A stretch of DNA of 64,000 bases. It comes from Lactobacillus huangpiensis. Lineage in GTDB: Bacteria; Bacillota; Bacilli; Lactobacillales; Lactobacillaceae. This document shows positions 17,624 through 26,967 of this stretch, piece after piece. The notes under the pieces were generated by a model. The model saw only the letters and a program-made list of their open reading frames with translations, was not told where the DNA came from and ran no database searches. The first letter of the stretch is position 1. Every line of letters starts with the position of its first letter. The stretch spans positions 124,001 through 188,000 of the forward strand of contig NZ_BPPA01000005.1 of NCBI RefSeq assembly GCF_019972815.1. Reading direction: 5' to 3'. Position numbers and translations under genes: made by a program.

Positions 17624-19081
17624 GTGATTCTGCTCCGCGACATAGGACGTATCATCATTATTACTAATACTATACTAGCCTTTTATATCGTCTTTCATAG
17701 AAGACGCTCTGTCTCAACTACTTGGGCCTGGCTGATTATTCTGCTGGTTTTTCCAGTTTTAGGGATGATCATTTACGGCTTTTTTGGTCGGGGAATTTCA
17801 CAGGAAAACATTTTTGCCATTAACAAGCAGCATCATATCGGTCTGCGCAATGTGCAAAAGTCTATTACTGCTGCACCTAAAAAAATTAGTACATCCGACA
17901 CCTCAAATAGAGCTAAAATGGTGGTACACTTTTTTGATCATGATGGAGAATCACCATTGAGCAAAAACAATCATGTTAAGCTCTATACCGATGGTAAAAT
18001 AATGTTTCATGACATGATGGCTGACATTAATAACGCTAAGCAATCAGTAAATGTTGAATTTTATACCTTTTATAATGATGAAATCGGCAACGATTTTCTA
18101 AATTTACTGATTAAAAAGGCACAAGAAGGCGTGTCAGTGCGTTTGTTATATGATGCTTGGGGGTCTATGGGCGCAACTAAAGCCTGGTTTGATCAGTTAA
18201 GAAAAGCCGGTGGCGTAGTCCTGCCCTTTATTACTTCTCGCAACATGATTACCCGATACCGGATTAACTACCATTTGCACCGTAAAATTGTGGTAGTTGA
18301 CGGTAAAACCTCCTGGACTGGTGGCTTTAATATAGGGGATCAGTACCTGAGTCGCAAGAAAAAATTTGGTTATTGGCGTGACAGCCAAGTGAGGATTGTC
18401 GGATCTGCCTCTTTATTATTGCAAGAGCGGTTTGTGATGGATTGGAACGCCTCTATTCAAAAAGAAAATCAGGTTATTGCTTTCAATACCATCCTTTTTC
18501 CCAACTTGGATGAAAACGAGATTCATCCTGGTGATGTAGCAACACAAATAGTTTCAGACGGACCTGACCGCTATAATGCTAATATGCGTAATGGTATTAT
18601 GCGGCTGATGTCTCTAGCAAAAAAACGTCTCTGGATTCAGACACCGTATTTAATTCCTGATGATGCGATGTTCGCCACTTTGCAAACAATTGCCCAGTCA
18701 GGAGTAGATTTACGTATTATGATACCGTGTAAACCAGACCACCCATTTATTTACCGCGCTACTCAATGGTATGCCAATGAATTATCCCGTTATGGTATTA
18801 AAATTTATATTTACAACAAAGGTTTTATTCATGCCAAAACAATTGTAGTAGACGATACTTTTTCTACAGTGGGGTCAATGAATCAGGATTACCGCTCATA
18901 TGATCTTAATTTTGAAGATGTTGCCGTTTTTTATGATAAAAATTTCACTAGTGAAGTTGCTAAATCATTTGAAGACGATATGAAAGTTTCTTCATTATTG
19001 ACTCCTGAGGATATTGCCAAACAGGGTCGCTGGCTTAAGATTTTGCAAAGCTTTTCGCGGATGCTTTCGCCAATTTTATAA
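17624..19081 (+). CDS. cls: Cardiolipin synthase
   Basis: A 485-residue phospholipase-D-type enzyme that condenses two phosphatidylglycerols into cardiolipin at the membrane. Two N-terminal membrane helices are followed by the two HKD motifs HLHRKIVVVDGKTSWTGG (about residues 217-235) and FIHAKTIVVDDTFSTVGS (about 398-415). The start is GTG at 17624, because GGAGGA ends about seven bases upstream; a TTG at 17609 would place the ribosome site inside the gene. It forms a unit with the DUF915 hydrolase. Confidence 0.92.
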   Translation: MILLRDIGRIIIITNTILAFYIVFHRRRSVSTTWAWLIILLVFPVLGMIIYGFFGRGISQENIFAINKQHHIGLRNVQKSITAAPKKISTSDTSNRAKMVVHFFDHDGESPLSKNNHVKLYTDGKIMFHDMMADINNAKQSVNVEFYTFYNDEIGNDFLNLLIKKAQEGVSVRLLYDAWGSMGATKAWFDQLRKAGGVVLPFITSRNMITRYRINYHLHRKIVVVDGKTSWTGGFNIGDQYLSRKKKFGYWRDSQVRIVGSASLLLQERFVMDWNASIQKENQVIAFNTILFPNLDENEIHPGDVATQIVSDGPDRYNANMRNGIMRLMSLAKKRLWIQTPYLIPDDAMFATLQTIAQSGVDLRIMIPCKPDHPFIYRATQWYANELSRYGIKIYIYNKGFIHAKTIVVDDTFSTVGSMNQDYRSYDLNFEDVAVFYDKNFTSEVAKSFEDDMKVSSLLTPEDIAKQGRWLKILQSFSRMLSPIL

Positions 19082-19085
19082 TTAA

Positions 19086-19116
19086 CAAAAAGCCTTCCAG
19101 AACGGAAGGCTTTTAA
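19086..19116. terminator. Bidirectional terminator
   Basis: AAAAAGCCTTCC and GGAAGGCTTTT form a strong hairpin between cls (plus) and the nitroreductase gene (minus). Confidence 0.88.
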
Positions 19117-19132
19117 AATGCGCCATTATTAA

Positions 19133-19774
19133 TTATTCTGCAAAGTGATAAACAGTTTCAGCTGGGTAGCGAGTTGTTTTAGCCATAGTTTCTTCGGTTT
19201 CATTGCTCTTACCAATTACTATTGCCATTACTGGTAAGTAGCGTTTTGGCTCTAAGTTAAAGGTTCTGGCAATTTTAGATTCATCATAACCAGCAATTGG
19301 GTTAGTGTCGTAGCCATGATTGCGGGCAACAAGCATAAACTGCATAGCAGCAAGTGAGCAAGACCTAATGGAATCAATTGCACAAGAATAATATGTACCA
19401 TTTTCATAAGATGGCAAAAAGGTTCTTAAGACTTCGTCTAATTTTTCCTTAGTGATGTTGCCTGTCTCATATTCCTTGGTCCAATTTTCACGATACTTTT
19501 TATAAGCATAAACATCAGCAAAGACTTGCACCACCGCAGCACAGCTGTCCATTTGTGGATCGTTAAATCTAAGCATGTATTTCTTAACTTTAGCAATAGT
19601 TTCCGGGGTATCTGCTACTTCAAAGTGCCAGCCTTGCAAATTGCAGCCGGAAGGAGCCGTTACTGTTTCTTCAAACATTTCTTTAAATTCTGAACGCGGA
19701 ATTTTAACACTTTTATCAAAGTGACGCACAGAATGACGATTTTGTACTACATCATTAAAATCGTTATTACGCAT
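19133..19774 (-). CDS. Nitroreductase family protein
   Basis: A 213-residue FMN-dependent oxidoreductase. It has NRHSVRHFDKSVKIPRSEF (FMN-binding N-terminus), TAPSGCNLQGWHF (the family T-A-P-S-x-x-N-x-Q-x-W motif) and RNHGYDTNPIAGYD near the end. The start is the ATG at 19774; the longer frame to 19843 adds a basic, non-conserved extension. It lies 135 bases from a divergent MazG-like gene. The physiological electron acceptor is unknown. Confidence 0.88.
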   Translation of the reverse strand: MRNNDFNDVVQNRHSVRHFDKSVKIPRSEFKEMFEETVTAPSGCNLQGWHFEVADTPETIAKVKKYMLRFNDPQMDSCAAVVQVFADVYAYKKYRENWTKEYETGNITKEKLDEVLRTFLPSYENGTYYSCAIDSIRSCSLAAMQFMLVARNHGYDTNPIAGYDESKIARTFNLEPKRYLPVMAIVIGKSNETEETMAKTTRYPAETVYHFAE

Positions 19775-19909
19775 ATTTTCACACTTTCTAATATAAATAT
19801 ATCTCTTCTTTCTAATTTTACTACATTTTGTTATCTTCTTCACATAATTTTTTGAAAAAATTAGCAGTATAATAAAATTTAAATATTATAAGTAAGGAAG
19901 GCCATAAAA

Positions 19910-20212
19910 ATGAAAAAATTAGTTAGAGACAAAATACCGGAATTTGCGCACTATGCTACTTATCGTGAACTTAGTCACGCAGAAATTGAGCCAGCTTTAA
20001 AGAAAAAATTAATTGAAGAAACTAATGAAGTTCTTGCTGCTAAAACTGAAACTAATTTAATTGAAGAATTAGGTGATGTTTACGAAGTCATTTTGGCATA
20101 TCTTAAATTTAAAAACGTTGATCAAGCAACTTTTTTAAAGCAAGTAAAAGAAAAGCGCGCCCTTAAGGGTGGCTTTACCAAATATCTAGAAATGAATTGG
20201 GAAGAAAAATAA
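19910..20212 (+). CDS. MazG-like NTP pyrophosphohydrolase
   Basis: A 100-residue all-alpha NTP pyrophosphatase, often called phosphoribosyl-ATP pyrophosphohydrolase-like. It begins KKLVRDKIPEF and carries the metal-binding helices K-K-L-I-E-E-T-N-E-V and LIEELGDVYEVI (E-E-x-x-E and E-x-x-D pattern), with a C-terminal KGGFTKYL. Such proteins are thought to remove non-canonical nucleotides. GTAAGGAAGG precedes the ATG. Confidence 0.85.
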   Translation: MKKLVRDKIPEFAHYATYRELSHAEIEPALKKKLIEETNEVLAAKTETNLIEELGDVYEVILAYLKFKNVDQATFLKQVKEKRALKGGFTKYLEMNWEEK

Positions 20213-20217
20213 GCCTA

Positions 20218-20251
20218 TTAAAAAAGCCACGTTAATGTGTGGCTTAAAAAA
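20218..20251. terminator. Bidirectional terminator
   Basis: AAAAAAGCCAC and GTGGCTTAAAAA hairpin. It overlaps the last codons of the minus-strand membrane gene. Confidence 0.8.
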
Positions 20252-20720
20252 TATCTTGAATTTCAATCCGAATATCATGGTGTATATGATTTTTAAGTGC
20301 TTCGACAATTTGTGCTACGCCGTATGAAAAACGAAGGTAATATTGTCTGTTCTTTTGGGTTGTTAAAATACAAATTACCTGCTTTTTCTTCGGATTAGGC
20401 ACTTTAATTAAAGTGACCATCGCAATCTCTGAATATGAGACTGTCCGCCGAAAGTAACCTGAAACAACAGCCCTTTTAGGTGCGAGACCCGTAAAACCAT
20501 CAATAATACCAATCAACAAAAATATTGCCAAGAAAATACTGAGACCTGGATCGCCCTTTTCAATTAATTGCCAGGCAAAACCGATCCAAATAAAAATTAC
20601 GGCCCAAATAACTGAAGACGAGCGATAATGTCCCTTTAAGTCAATATTTGCCTGCCAGTACCAACTATAACAGGTGTAGCCTAGAAGCAAGGCATCCAAA
20701 ATTAGATAAAAAACTACCAT
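20244..20720 (-). CDS. Membrane protein, unknown
   Basis: A 158-residue protein with three hydrophobic segments (about residues 3-20, 37-54 and 62-80), then a soluble beta-rich C-terminal domain containing VSGYFRRTVSYSEIAMVTLI and RQYYLRFSYGVAQIVEAL, reminiscent of PH-like domains in DUF5673-type proteins. The ATG at 20720 has GAGGAG seven bases upstream, which excludes the longer frame. Function is unknown. Confidence 0.55.
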   Translation of the reverse strand: MVVFYLILDALLLGYTCYSWYWQANIDLKGHYRSSSVIWAVIFIWIGFAWQLIEKGDPGLSIFLAIFLLIGIIDGFTGLAPKRAVVSGYFRRTVSYSEIAMVTLIKVPNPKKKQVICILTTQKNRQYYLRFSYGVAQIVEALKNHIHHDIRIEIQDIF

Positions 20721-20803
20721 ATTACTCTCCTCAATTGTATTTTCATCTATTATAACAGATTGACAGTCTTTAGATATTTTATTCAACATTAATGATATTT
20801 TAC

Positions 20804-20832
20804 TTGCAATTTTATTAAAATCATGATTAAAT
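20804..20832 (+). promoter_or_regulatory. Probable promoter of asnA
   Basis: TTGCAA (20804-20809), a 17-base spacer and TTAAAT (20827-20832) preceded by TGA, which makes an extended -10. It lies just upstream of the T-box leader. Confidence 0.5.
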
Positions 20833-20854
20833 TATTATCAAATTAAATGCAATG

Positions 20855-21117
20855 AAAAAGACGAGTAGATAACTTACCTCTTTAAGTGAATCGGTGACAG
20901 TGGAAAACCGTTAGACCCTGGGTTATTGAAAAACACTTTTAGCAGCACGCTGAAATTTTTGTAAAAGTAGGTTGTGTCGTCTCCAGTACGTTACCACGCT
21001 GGTGAAGCATGATAGTGCTTCATGAGTTGGCCCTATATTTGGGCAATTAAGGTGGTACCGCGGAAAAAGCCTTTCGTCCTTGTTTTTATTAAAAACGGGA
21101 TAAAGGGCTTTTTCTTT
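20855..21117 (+). promoter_or_regulatory. T-box riboswitch upstream of asnA
   Basis: A long structured leader that senses uncharged tRNA. The base of stem I pairs GACGA near 20860 with TCGTC near 20973. The conserved T-box AAGGTGGTACCGCG is at 21049-21062. It is followed by the competing terminator, AAAAAGCCTTTCGTCC pairing with GGGATAAAGGGCTTTTTC (21063-21112). The AGTAGATAAC segment at 20863 is the expected AGTA-type element. The downstream gene makes asparagine, so tRNA-Asn is the likely ligand; I could not assign the specifier codon with confidence. Confidence 0.93.
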
Positions 21118-21144
21118 TCCTTAAATTTACAGGAGGTCAAAACA

Positions 21145-22158
21145 ATGACTTTAATTTTACCCGAAGATTATCATCCAACTCTCACAATTCGCGATACCGA
21201 AGCAGCGATTGTTTTCATTCGTGAAAGATTCCAAACAATTTTGGCGAAAAAATTAAATTTACAACGAATGTCTGCACCGCTATTTGTTGAAAAATATACA
21301 GGGCTTAATGATAACTTAAATGGAGTTGAGCGTCCAGTTGCTTTTGATGCCAAGGATTTACCGGCAGATGACACACTTGAAATAGTGCATTCACTAGCCA
21401 AATGGAAAAGAATGGCACTTAAAAAATATGGCTTTAACATGCATGAAGGACTTTTTACTAACATGAACGCCATTCGCCGCGATGAAGATTTAGATAACTT
21501 TCATTCAATTTATGTTGACCAATGGGATTGGGAAAAAATTATTGCCAAAGAGGAAAGAACAGAAGAAACTTTAAAGAGTACTGTTACTAAAATTTTTACT
21601 GGTATTAAGGAAATTGAAGCAGAATGTGCATCCCGTTATCCTGCTTCTACTTACCGTTTGCCAGAGAAGCTTTACTTTATTACTACTCAGGAATTAGAAG
21701 ACCGCTGGCCGGATATTAGTCCTGAAGAAAGAGAAAACAAAATTACTGAGGAAGAAAAAGCTGTCTTTATTATGAAAGTCGGTGACAAGCTGAAGAGAAG
21801 CGGCAAGCCACACGATGGTCGTGCACCCGATTATGATGACTGGGAATTAAACGGTGACCTAATTTTTTGGTATGAACCTTTAAAACAAAAAATTGAAATT
21901 TCTTCTATGGGTATCCGTGTTAGTCCTGAAAGCTTGCACGAACAGCTAAAGAAGGCTGATTGCCTTGATCGTGAAAAACTGGAATTTCACCGAATGTTGC
22001 TTAATGGAGAATTACCTTATACCATCGGTGGTGGAATTGGTCAATCCCGCTTATGTATGCTTTTGCTTGGCAAAGCTCACATCGGTGAAGTTCAAGCTAG
22101 TGTTTGGCCTCATGATATGATTGCCAAATGCGAAGAACATGACATTCAAATTTTATAA
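21145..22158 (+). CDS. asnA: Aspartate--ammonia ligase
   Basis: A 337-residue ammonia-dependent asparagine synthetase, class II aminoacyl-tRNA-synthetase fold. Typical segments are [68 protein letters not shown] and the C-terminal ATP-binding [16 protein letters not shown]. The ATG at 21145 sits five bases behind AGGAGGTC; the longer frame runs through the T-box terminator and is not coding. Its expression is expected to rise when Asn-tRNA is uncharged. Confidence 0.96.
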   Translation: MTLILPEDYHPTLTIRDTEAAIVFIRERFQTILAKKLNLQRMSAPLFVEKYTGLNDNLNGVERPVAFDAKDLPADDTLEIVHSLAKWKRMALKKYGFNMHEGLFTNMNAIRRDEDLDNFHSIYVDQWDWEKIIAKEERTEETLKSTVTKIFTGIKEIEAECASRYPASTYRLPEKLYFITTQELEDRWPDISPEERENKITEEEKAVFIMKVGDKLKRSGKPHDGRAPDYDDWELNGDLIFWYEPLKQKIEISSMGIRVSPESLHEQLKKADCLDREKLEFHRMLLNGELPYTIGGGIGQSRLCMLLLGKAHIGEVQASVWPHDMIAKCEEHDIQIL

Positions 22159-22166
22159 TAAATGAA

Positions 22167-22207
22167 GAAAAGCCATACAGTTAAAAAGAAACTGCATGGT
22201 TTTTTAT
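22167..22207 (+). terminator. Terminator after asnA
   Basis: AAAAGCCATACAGTT pairs with AACTGCATGGTTTTTT with one mismatch, followed by T residues. Confidence 0.8.
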
Positions 22208-22284
22208 TGCAATAACCCTATATGTTAGACAAAATCTTGTAGTAAACTAGCAGTAGCAGAATTAGTTTTAAGAAAGGCAAAATT

Positions 22285-22989
22285 ATGATTGATGCAAATG
22301 AAATAGCTGAGTTAAAAAATGATATTGATCAGGCACGCCACATTACTTTTCTGACTGGTGCCGGAGTTTCAACTCATTCTGGCATTCCTGATTATCGCTC
22401 TAAAAACGGTATTTATGATGGCGTCTCTGAAAGTCCGGAAACGATTTTAAGTGAGGAAACACTTTATCAGCGACCAGATTTCTTCTACAAATTTGTGATG
22501 GATAATATGTATTTCCCTGAAGCCAAGCCAAACGAAATCCACCAGAAAATTGCCGAGATCTGCAACGAAAAAGGCGATCTAATCACACAAAATGTTGATG
22601 GCTTGGATACCAAAGCCGGCAATAAACACGTAACCGAATTTCATGGCTGTCTTTATAATATTTACTGCACTAAGTGCCATAAACCAGTTTCATACGCTGA
22701 ATACGCCAAATCTTACCAGCATGAAAATTGTGGCGGTATTATCAGACCAGGAATTGTTTTATACGGTGAAGCCATTAACGGAGACAGTTTAGCTAAATCT
22801 GTCAATGCAATGCAAAATTCTGACCTTGTAATTATTTCAGGCACCAGTTTCGTCGTGTACCCTTTTGCCCAGCTTTTATCTTACAGGCAGTCTGGAGCTA
22901 AAGTTTGGGCAATTAATAAAACTGCCATTCCAGCAGAAGGTATTTCCTCCATTATTGCGGATGCACTAGATGTTTTTAAACAGCTTTAA
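22285..22989 (+). CDS. cobB: NAD-dependent protein deacylase (sirtuin)
   Basis: A 234-residue Sir2-family enzyme that removes acyl groups from lysines using NAD. It has GAGVSTHSGIPDYRS (NAD binding), TQNVDGLD, the catalytic His120 in EFHG and PGIVLYGE. The zinc module has C128-T-K-C131, but the second pair reads H146-E-N-C149 followed by GG, so one cysteine ligand appears replaced by His. GAAAGGC lies eight bases upstream of the ATG. Single-gene unit. Confidence 0.92.
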   Translation: MIDANEIAELKNDIDQARHITFLTGAGVSTHSGIPDYRSKNGIYDGVSESPETILSEETLYQRPDFFYKFVMDNMYFPEAKPNEIHQKIAEICNEKGDLITQNVDGLDTKAGNKHVTEFHGCLYNIYCTKCHKPVSYAEYAKSYQHENCGGIIRPGIVLYGEAINGDSLAKSVNAMQNSDLVIISGTSFVVYPFAQLLSYRQSGAKVWAINKTAIPAEGISSIIADALDVFKQL

Positions 22990-23115
22990 CTAGTTTTTAA
23001 AAAGAAAGCCCTTTAAACCAACAGAATTGCTTTTTTACCCGGATGCTATAAATTACTTGTGCTAAAATACGACACAGTAATTAAAAATAATTCTGAACTA
23101 GAAAAGAGCTTTTAA

Positions 23116-23895
23116 ATGGCAATTTTTAAAATGTATGCTCCCTTTTTCAGTGGAAGTAATTGGATTCACGTACTGACCAGTGGCAAAGATTGGCTCGTCA
23201 TCTTAACCCTGATTCTAATGGAATGCTTGCTTTCTGTTGATAATGCAGTTGTTTTGGCAGCTCAAACCAAGGTTTTGCCTGACAAGAAACAACAGGAAAA
23301 GTCATTATTCTATGGTCTTTGGGGCGCATACATTTTTCGTTTCATTGTGATTGGCATTGGTACTTATCTGATCAATTTTTGGGAAATTAAATTAGCAGGA
23401 AGTCTCTATCTTTTCTATTTATCGTTCAAGTTTTTCTATGAGCAAAAGCATCCCCAAAAAAGAGCAGCCAACACAAAAATTACAACTGAAAAAAGTCCCA
23501 GCCATGCTTCCAAAAAGGGCAAACATTTTCTGTCACTTTTCTGGCGGACCGTTATTTCAATTGAAGCAATGGATATCGTATTTTCAATTGATTCAGTTTT
23601 AGCTGCCCTAGCAGTTTCCAATAATCCGGTAGTAGTATTAATTGGTGGCATGATTGGTATCTTATGTATGCGCGGTGTTGCCGAAATCATAATCAAATTG
23701 ATGGACATTATTCCTGAACTGCAACCGATGGCTTACGTTTTAATTGCTATCATTGCTCTTAAACTTTTATTGTCTTTACCACCACTGCATTACGAACTGC
23801 CTAATACAACTTTTGCCTTTATTGTGTTCGGTATTCTTCTCTTAACTATTGCTTTTCATTTTATACGAGCAAAAAAGAAAAGACGGAAACTATAA
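23116..23895 (+). CDS. TerC-family integral membrane protein
   Basis: A 259-residue protein with about seven membrane helices. It has the two family signatures ECLLSVDNAVVLA (about 36-48) and SIEAMDIVFSIDSVLAALAV (about 154-173), each with membrane-embedded acidic residues that are thought to bind metal ions. Relatives include YkoY/YceF-type manganese exporters. Residues 110-140 form a basic cytoplasmic loop. Its 3' end overlaps the convergent DUF488 gene by six bases. No yybP-ykoY manganese riboswitch was found in front of it. Confidence 0.88.
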   Translation: MAIFKMYAPFFSGSNWIHVLTSGKDWLVILTLILMECLLSVDNAVVLAAQTKVLPDKKQQEKSLFYGLWGAYIFRFIVIGIGTYLINFWEIKLAGSLYLFYLSFKFFYEQKHPQKRAANTKITTEKSPSHASKKGKHFLSLFWRTVISIEAMDIVFSIDSVLAALAVSNNPVVVLIGGMIGILCMRGVAEIIIKLMDIIPELQPMAYVLIAIIALKLLLSLPPLHYELPNTTFAFIVFGILLLTIAFHFIRAKKKRRKL

Positions 23896-24249
23896 TCTTT
23901 GTTCAACGTATTCTTTGAGCACAACTGCCTGGTTGTGCTCTTTATTCTTTGCACCATAAAGAAAAAGGACATCTTGTTTTGCAAGTTCGTCTTTCACTCG
24001 GGTAACAAAACTAACAGTCACAGGATTATGTTCTAATTCAGCAATGTACTTTTGCCTAAACTCAGGATATTTAGTATCATCATGATTGAACCACTTACGC
24101 AATTCGGTGCTGGGACCAATTTCTTTGACCCACTCATCCAAATCAGCATCTTTTTTACTTTTGCCTCGTGGCCACAGACGATCAACTAAAATGCGGTAAC
24201 CAGCAGGCTGCTCATGTTCGTAAATGCGTACTAATTTTATCTTTGTCAT
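23890..24249 (-). CDS. DUF488 family protein
   Basis: A 119-residue soluble protein of the DUF488 family, with YRILVDRLWPRG near the start, EWVKEIGPSTELRKWFNHD in the middle and DVLFLYGAKN near the end. The ATG at 24249 has AAAGGAG upstream, which excludes the longer frame. It is divergent from the glycosylase gene and converges on terC. Biochemical function is not established. Confidence 0.85.
   Translation of the reverse strand: MTKIKLVRIYEHEQPAGYRILVDRLWPRGKSKKDADLDEWVKEIGPSTELRKWFNHDDTKYPEFRQKYIAELEHNPVTVSFVTRVKDELAKQDVLFLYGAKNKEHNQAVVLKEYVEQRL
23915..23950 (+). terminator. Terminator of terC inside the antisense DUF488 gene
   Basis: GAGCACAAC and GTTGTGCTC form a perfect nine-base-pair hairpin followed by TTTATTCTTT on the plus strand. 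It lies within the last codons of the oppositely oriented DUF488 gene. Confidence 0.7.
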
Positions 24250-24293
24250 TGTAATATCTCCTTTTAGTTTAAGTTTACTACACGGAAGAAAAA

Positions 24294-24926
24294 ATGAATT
24301 ATTCAACTTATTTCTCTAATAAATCAACTGCTGCCATTACTAAAGATTTGATTGGCAGACCATTAACATATAATGATGGCCAGAATATAATGGGTGGCTA
24401 TATTGTAGAGGCTGAAGCTTACTTAGGCATTAAAGACCGGGCAGCACATTCTTATGGCGGTCATCGCAGCCCGGCTAATGAGGGTCTTTATCGTAAAGGT
24501 GGAACTATCTACATTTACGCCCAAAGACAGTATTTCTTTTTCGATGTCGCAACACAAGAATATAATGAGCCGCAAGGAGTTTTAATTAGAGCCATCGAAC
24601 CAGTCTGGGGCATAGAGCAGATGATTAAAAATCGTGCCGGCAAAAATGGGGTGCTTTTAACTAACGGTCCTGCGAAAATGATGCAGGCTTTTGGTATTCA
24701 CAGTAAAAAGTGGAATTTACATTTCTTAACTGATTCACCTTTTAAAATTGACTTAGATGACAGTCACAAAAAACTGGCTAAGGAGATCCAAACCAGTGCC
24801 AGAATTGGCGTTAGTCAATCCGAATTAGAATGGGCCAATAAAAAATTACGTTACTATGTAGCAGGTAATCCGTATGTTTCCAGAATGAAAAAAAGTGCCT
24901 ATCAAAAAGATAATGGCTGGCAGTGA
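24294..24926 (+). CDS. 3-methyladenine DNA glycosylase (AAG/MPG family)
   Basis: A 210-residue base-excision repair enzyme that removes alkylated purines. It has DLIGRPL at the start, GGYIVEAEAYLGIKDRAAHS (containing the catalytic Glu), G-T-I-Y-I-Y, QGVLIRAIEP and LTNGPAKMMQAFGI, then R-I-G-V-S near the end. Length fits the family. It starts 44 bases from the divergent DUF488 gene, so the two promoters overlap. Confidence 0.92.
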   Translation: MNYSTYFSNKSTAAITKDLIGRPLTYNDGQNIMGGYIVEAEAYLGIKDRAAHSYGGHRSPANEGLYRKGGTIYIYAQRQYFFFDVATQEYNEPQGVLIRAIEPVWGIEQMIKNRAGKNGVLLTNGPAKMMQAFGIHSKKWNLHFLTDSPFKIDLDDSHKKLAKEIQTSARIGVSQSELEWANKKLRYYVAGNPYVSRMKKSAYQKDNGWQ

Positions 24927-25005
24927 GAGCAGTATCCCAGTGGTCTTTTAAAATAGTAAAAGATAATAAATGAGATAATTATAAAATATTTTTTAAATAA
25001 AGTTA

Positions 25006-25034
25006 TTGACAAGTCACTCTTAATAGCCTATTAT
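25006..25034 (+). promoter_or_regulatory. Promoter of the lysine transporter operon
   Basis: A perfect -35 TTGACA (25006-25011), 17 bases, then -10 TATTAT (25029-25034), about 25 bases upstream of the riboswitch. Confidence 0.75.
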
Positions 25035-25060
25035 TTTTCTAAGTTAAATAATTTCCAATG

Positions 25061-25228
25061 CAATAGAGGTCGCGGTTGTTACGAAACTAATCTGAGTGAG
25101 CGAACACTTTGAAGATTAGCGTAAGAATTACTGCCGAAACAAAAATGTTGTTCGTTTCAATCTTTTTGTTGGGCTGCAAGAGAATATTTTGCAGACTGTC
25201 CTGGTTCATTTCCAGGGAGCGCTATATG
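25061..25228 (+). promoter_or_regulatory. Lysine riboswitch (L-box)
   Basis: The leader matches conserved blocks of the lysine riboswitch: ATAGAGGT at 25063, GCCGAAACAAAAA near 25133, TTTTTGTTGGGCTGCA near 25165, a CTGTC segment near 25196 and the closing GGGAGCGCTAT near 25215 that pairs back with ATAGAGG. An intrinsic terminator follows. Together these show lysine-dependent shut-off of the downstream transporter. The call rests on motif recognition by eye. Confidence 0.85.
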
Positions 25229-25250
25229 ATTTGTTTAAAAAATAGATTAT

Positions 25251-25288
25251 AACCTCGTTGTTTTTGACTAACAGCGAGGTTTTTGTTT
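25251..25288 (+). terminator. Riboswitch-controlled terminator
   Basis: AACCTCGTTGTT and AACAGCGAGGTT form a stem with one G-T pair, then TTTTGTTT. It lies between the lysine riboswitch and the transporter start and is the likely expression platform. Confidence 0.85.
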
Positions 25289-25341
25289 ACGCTTTTATTG
25301 TATTGGCTTTATTTGAAACATATTTTGTGGAGGTTTTCAAA

Positions 25342-26967
25342 ATGAAGTCAAGATTTAAGTGGCTGGCTACCTTAGTTGCCTTATTCACCTGTTTGGGCAT
25401 TGGGGCTAATTTTAGTCTGAATGAAGTTAACGCCAAAAAGGACGATGGTACGCTAAAAGTCGCCATGGAAGCTAATTATCAGCCGTACAATTGGACACAG
25501 ACTAATAATGCCAATGGTGCTGTGCCAATTGAGGGCTCAAAAGAATACGCCAATGGTTATGACGTTAAAATTGCCAAAATTATTGGTCAAAAATTACATA
25601 GAAAAGTAGAAGTTGTTAAGACTGAATGGGATGGTTTACTCCCCGCTTTGACCAGTGGCAAAGCTGATTTGATTATCGCTGGGATGAGTCCAACAGCTGA
25701 ACGTGAAAAGGCCATTAATTTCTCTAAGCCATATAGAAACAGTACTTTTGTGGTAATTACCAAGATTAACAGCAGATATGCTAATGCTAAAAAGCTGACC
25801 GACTTTAAGGGTGCCAAATTAACAGCGCAGCAAGGTACTTTCCACTATGATTTAATCAAGCAGTTAAAAGGTGCTAAGAGACAACCTGCTATGCGCGATT
25901 TTGCGGCTATGCGACAAAGTTTAATCTCCGGCACCATTGACGGCTATGTTGCCGAAGACACTGAATCAACTTCCTTTAAGATGGTTGACCCTGATATTAA
26001 GTCAATTCCTGTCAGCAAAATGGCTGGCTTCCACGCTACTAAAGAAGAATCTGTCACTTCAATCGGAATTGCCAAGCCCAACAAGGCACTGCTTAAGAGC
26101 GTTAACCAAATATTAGCTACTATTCCCCAAGCAAAAAGAGTCAGATTAATGACTGAAGCTGTCAAGCAGCAGCCTAAAACTGATAATAATAAAAAAGGCA
26201 AAAAGGCTAAGTCAGAGCCTTGGTTAGTATCTATGTGGCGCCAATATGGCGGCATGATCTTAAATGGTATCGGCATGACGCTTCTTCTAGCTTCTGTAGG
26301 TACCATAGCAGGCTTCTTTATTGGATTGGCCGTTGGTATTGTGAGAACTATTCCTACACCAACAACCGGTGGTAAAAGATGGCTGCTCAAGTTTGTCAAC
26401 TGGCTGCTTTCAGTTTATATTGAAATTTTCCGTGGTACTCCAATGATGGTTCAAGCTGCTGTTATTTACTATGGTATTGCCCAATTCTGGCACCTGAACA
26501 TTGACAGAACGGTCGCCGCACTAATCATTGTTTCCATTAACACTGGAGCATATTTAGCCGAAATTATTAGGGGAGGAATTATTTCTACACCCGAAGGTCA
26601 GTTTGAGGCAGCCAGCGCGCTGGGAATGACTCATAATCAAAGAATGTGGCATATTATTTTGCCACAAGCAATCAAGAACTGCTTGCCTTCAATTACTAAC
26701 GAATTTATCGTTAACATCAAGGATACCTCAGTTTTGAGCATCATCTCTGTATCAGAGTTGTTCTTCGTCGGTTCAACGATTGCGAGTCAGACATTTAAGT
26801 TCTTCCCAACTTATTTAACAATTTCTGCTATCTACCTCATCTTGACCTTTACCATTACCAGAATATTCAACTTAATTGAAAAACACCTCCAAGGAAGTAA
26901 GAATTACAACTTAATGGCAAACCAAGTTCAAGTTGGCACACCAAAAGACATGGAGGCTAAGAACTAA
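25342..26967 (+). CDS. Amino acid ABC transporter, substrate-binding protein fused to permease (probably lysine)
   Basis: A 541-residue fusion. A signal-type N-terminal helix (about 5-25) is followed by a family 3 solute-binding domain (about 38-270) with [34 protein letters not shown] and A-Q-Q-G-T-F. After a Lys-rich linker comes a His/Glu/Gln-type permease domain (about 300-525) with the EAA-like loop [20 protein letters not shown]. The start is ATG 25342 behind GGAGG; the longer frame begins inside the terminator. It overlaps the ATPase gene by one base. The lysine riboswitch upstream points to lysine as substrate; the protein alone would not show this. Confidence 0.9.
   Translation: MKSRFKWLATLVALFTCLGIGANFSLNEVNAKKDDGTLKVAMEANYQPYNWTQTNNANGAVPIEGSKEYANGYDVKIAKIIGQKLHRKVEVVKTEWDGLLPALTSGKADLIIAGMSPTAEREKAINFSKPYRNSTFVVITKINSRYANAKKLTDFKGAKLTAQQGTFHYDLIKQLKGAKRQPAMRDFAAMRQSLISGTIDGYVAEDTESTSFKMVDPDIKSIPVSKMAGFHATKEESVTSIGIAKPNKALLKSVNQILATIPQAKRVRLMTEAVKQQPKTDNNKKGKKAKSEPWLVSMWRQYGGMILNGIGMTLLLASVGTIAGFFIGLAVGIVRTIPTPTTGGKRWLLKFVNWLLSVYIEIFRGTPMMVQAAVIYYGIAQFWHLNIDRTVAALIIVSINTGAYLAEIIRGGIISTPEGQFEAASALGMTHNQRMWHIILPQAIKNCLPSITNEFIVNIKDTSVLSIISVSELFFVGSTIASQTFKFFPTYLTISAIYLILTFTITRIFNLIEKHLQGSKNYNLMANQVQVGTPKDMEAKN

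Noticed and set aside
21022-21144. A longer AsnA start at 21022
   Set aside because: The extension runs through the T-box antiterminator and terminator; a strong ribosome site sits directly before ATG 21145.
22990-23115. A yybP-ykoY manganese riboswitch before terC
   Set aside because: The 126-base gap is too short and shows no recognisable aptamer motif.
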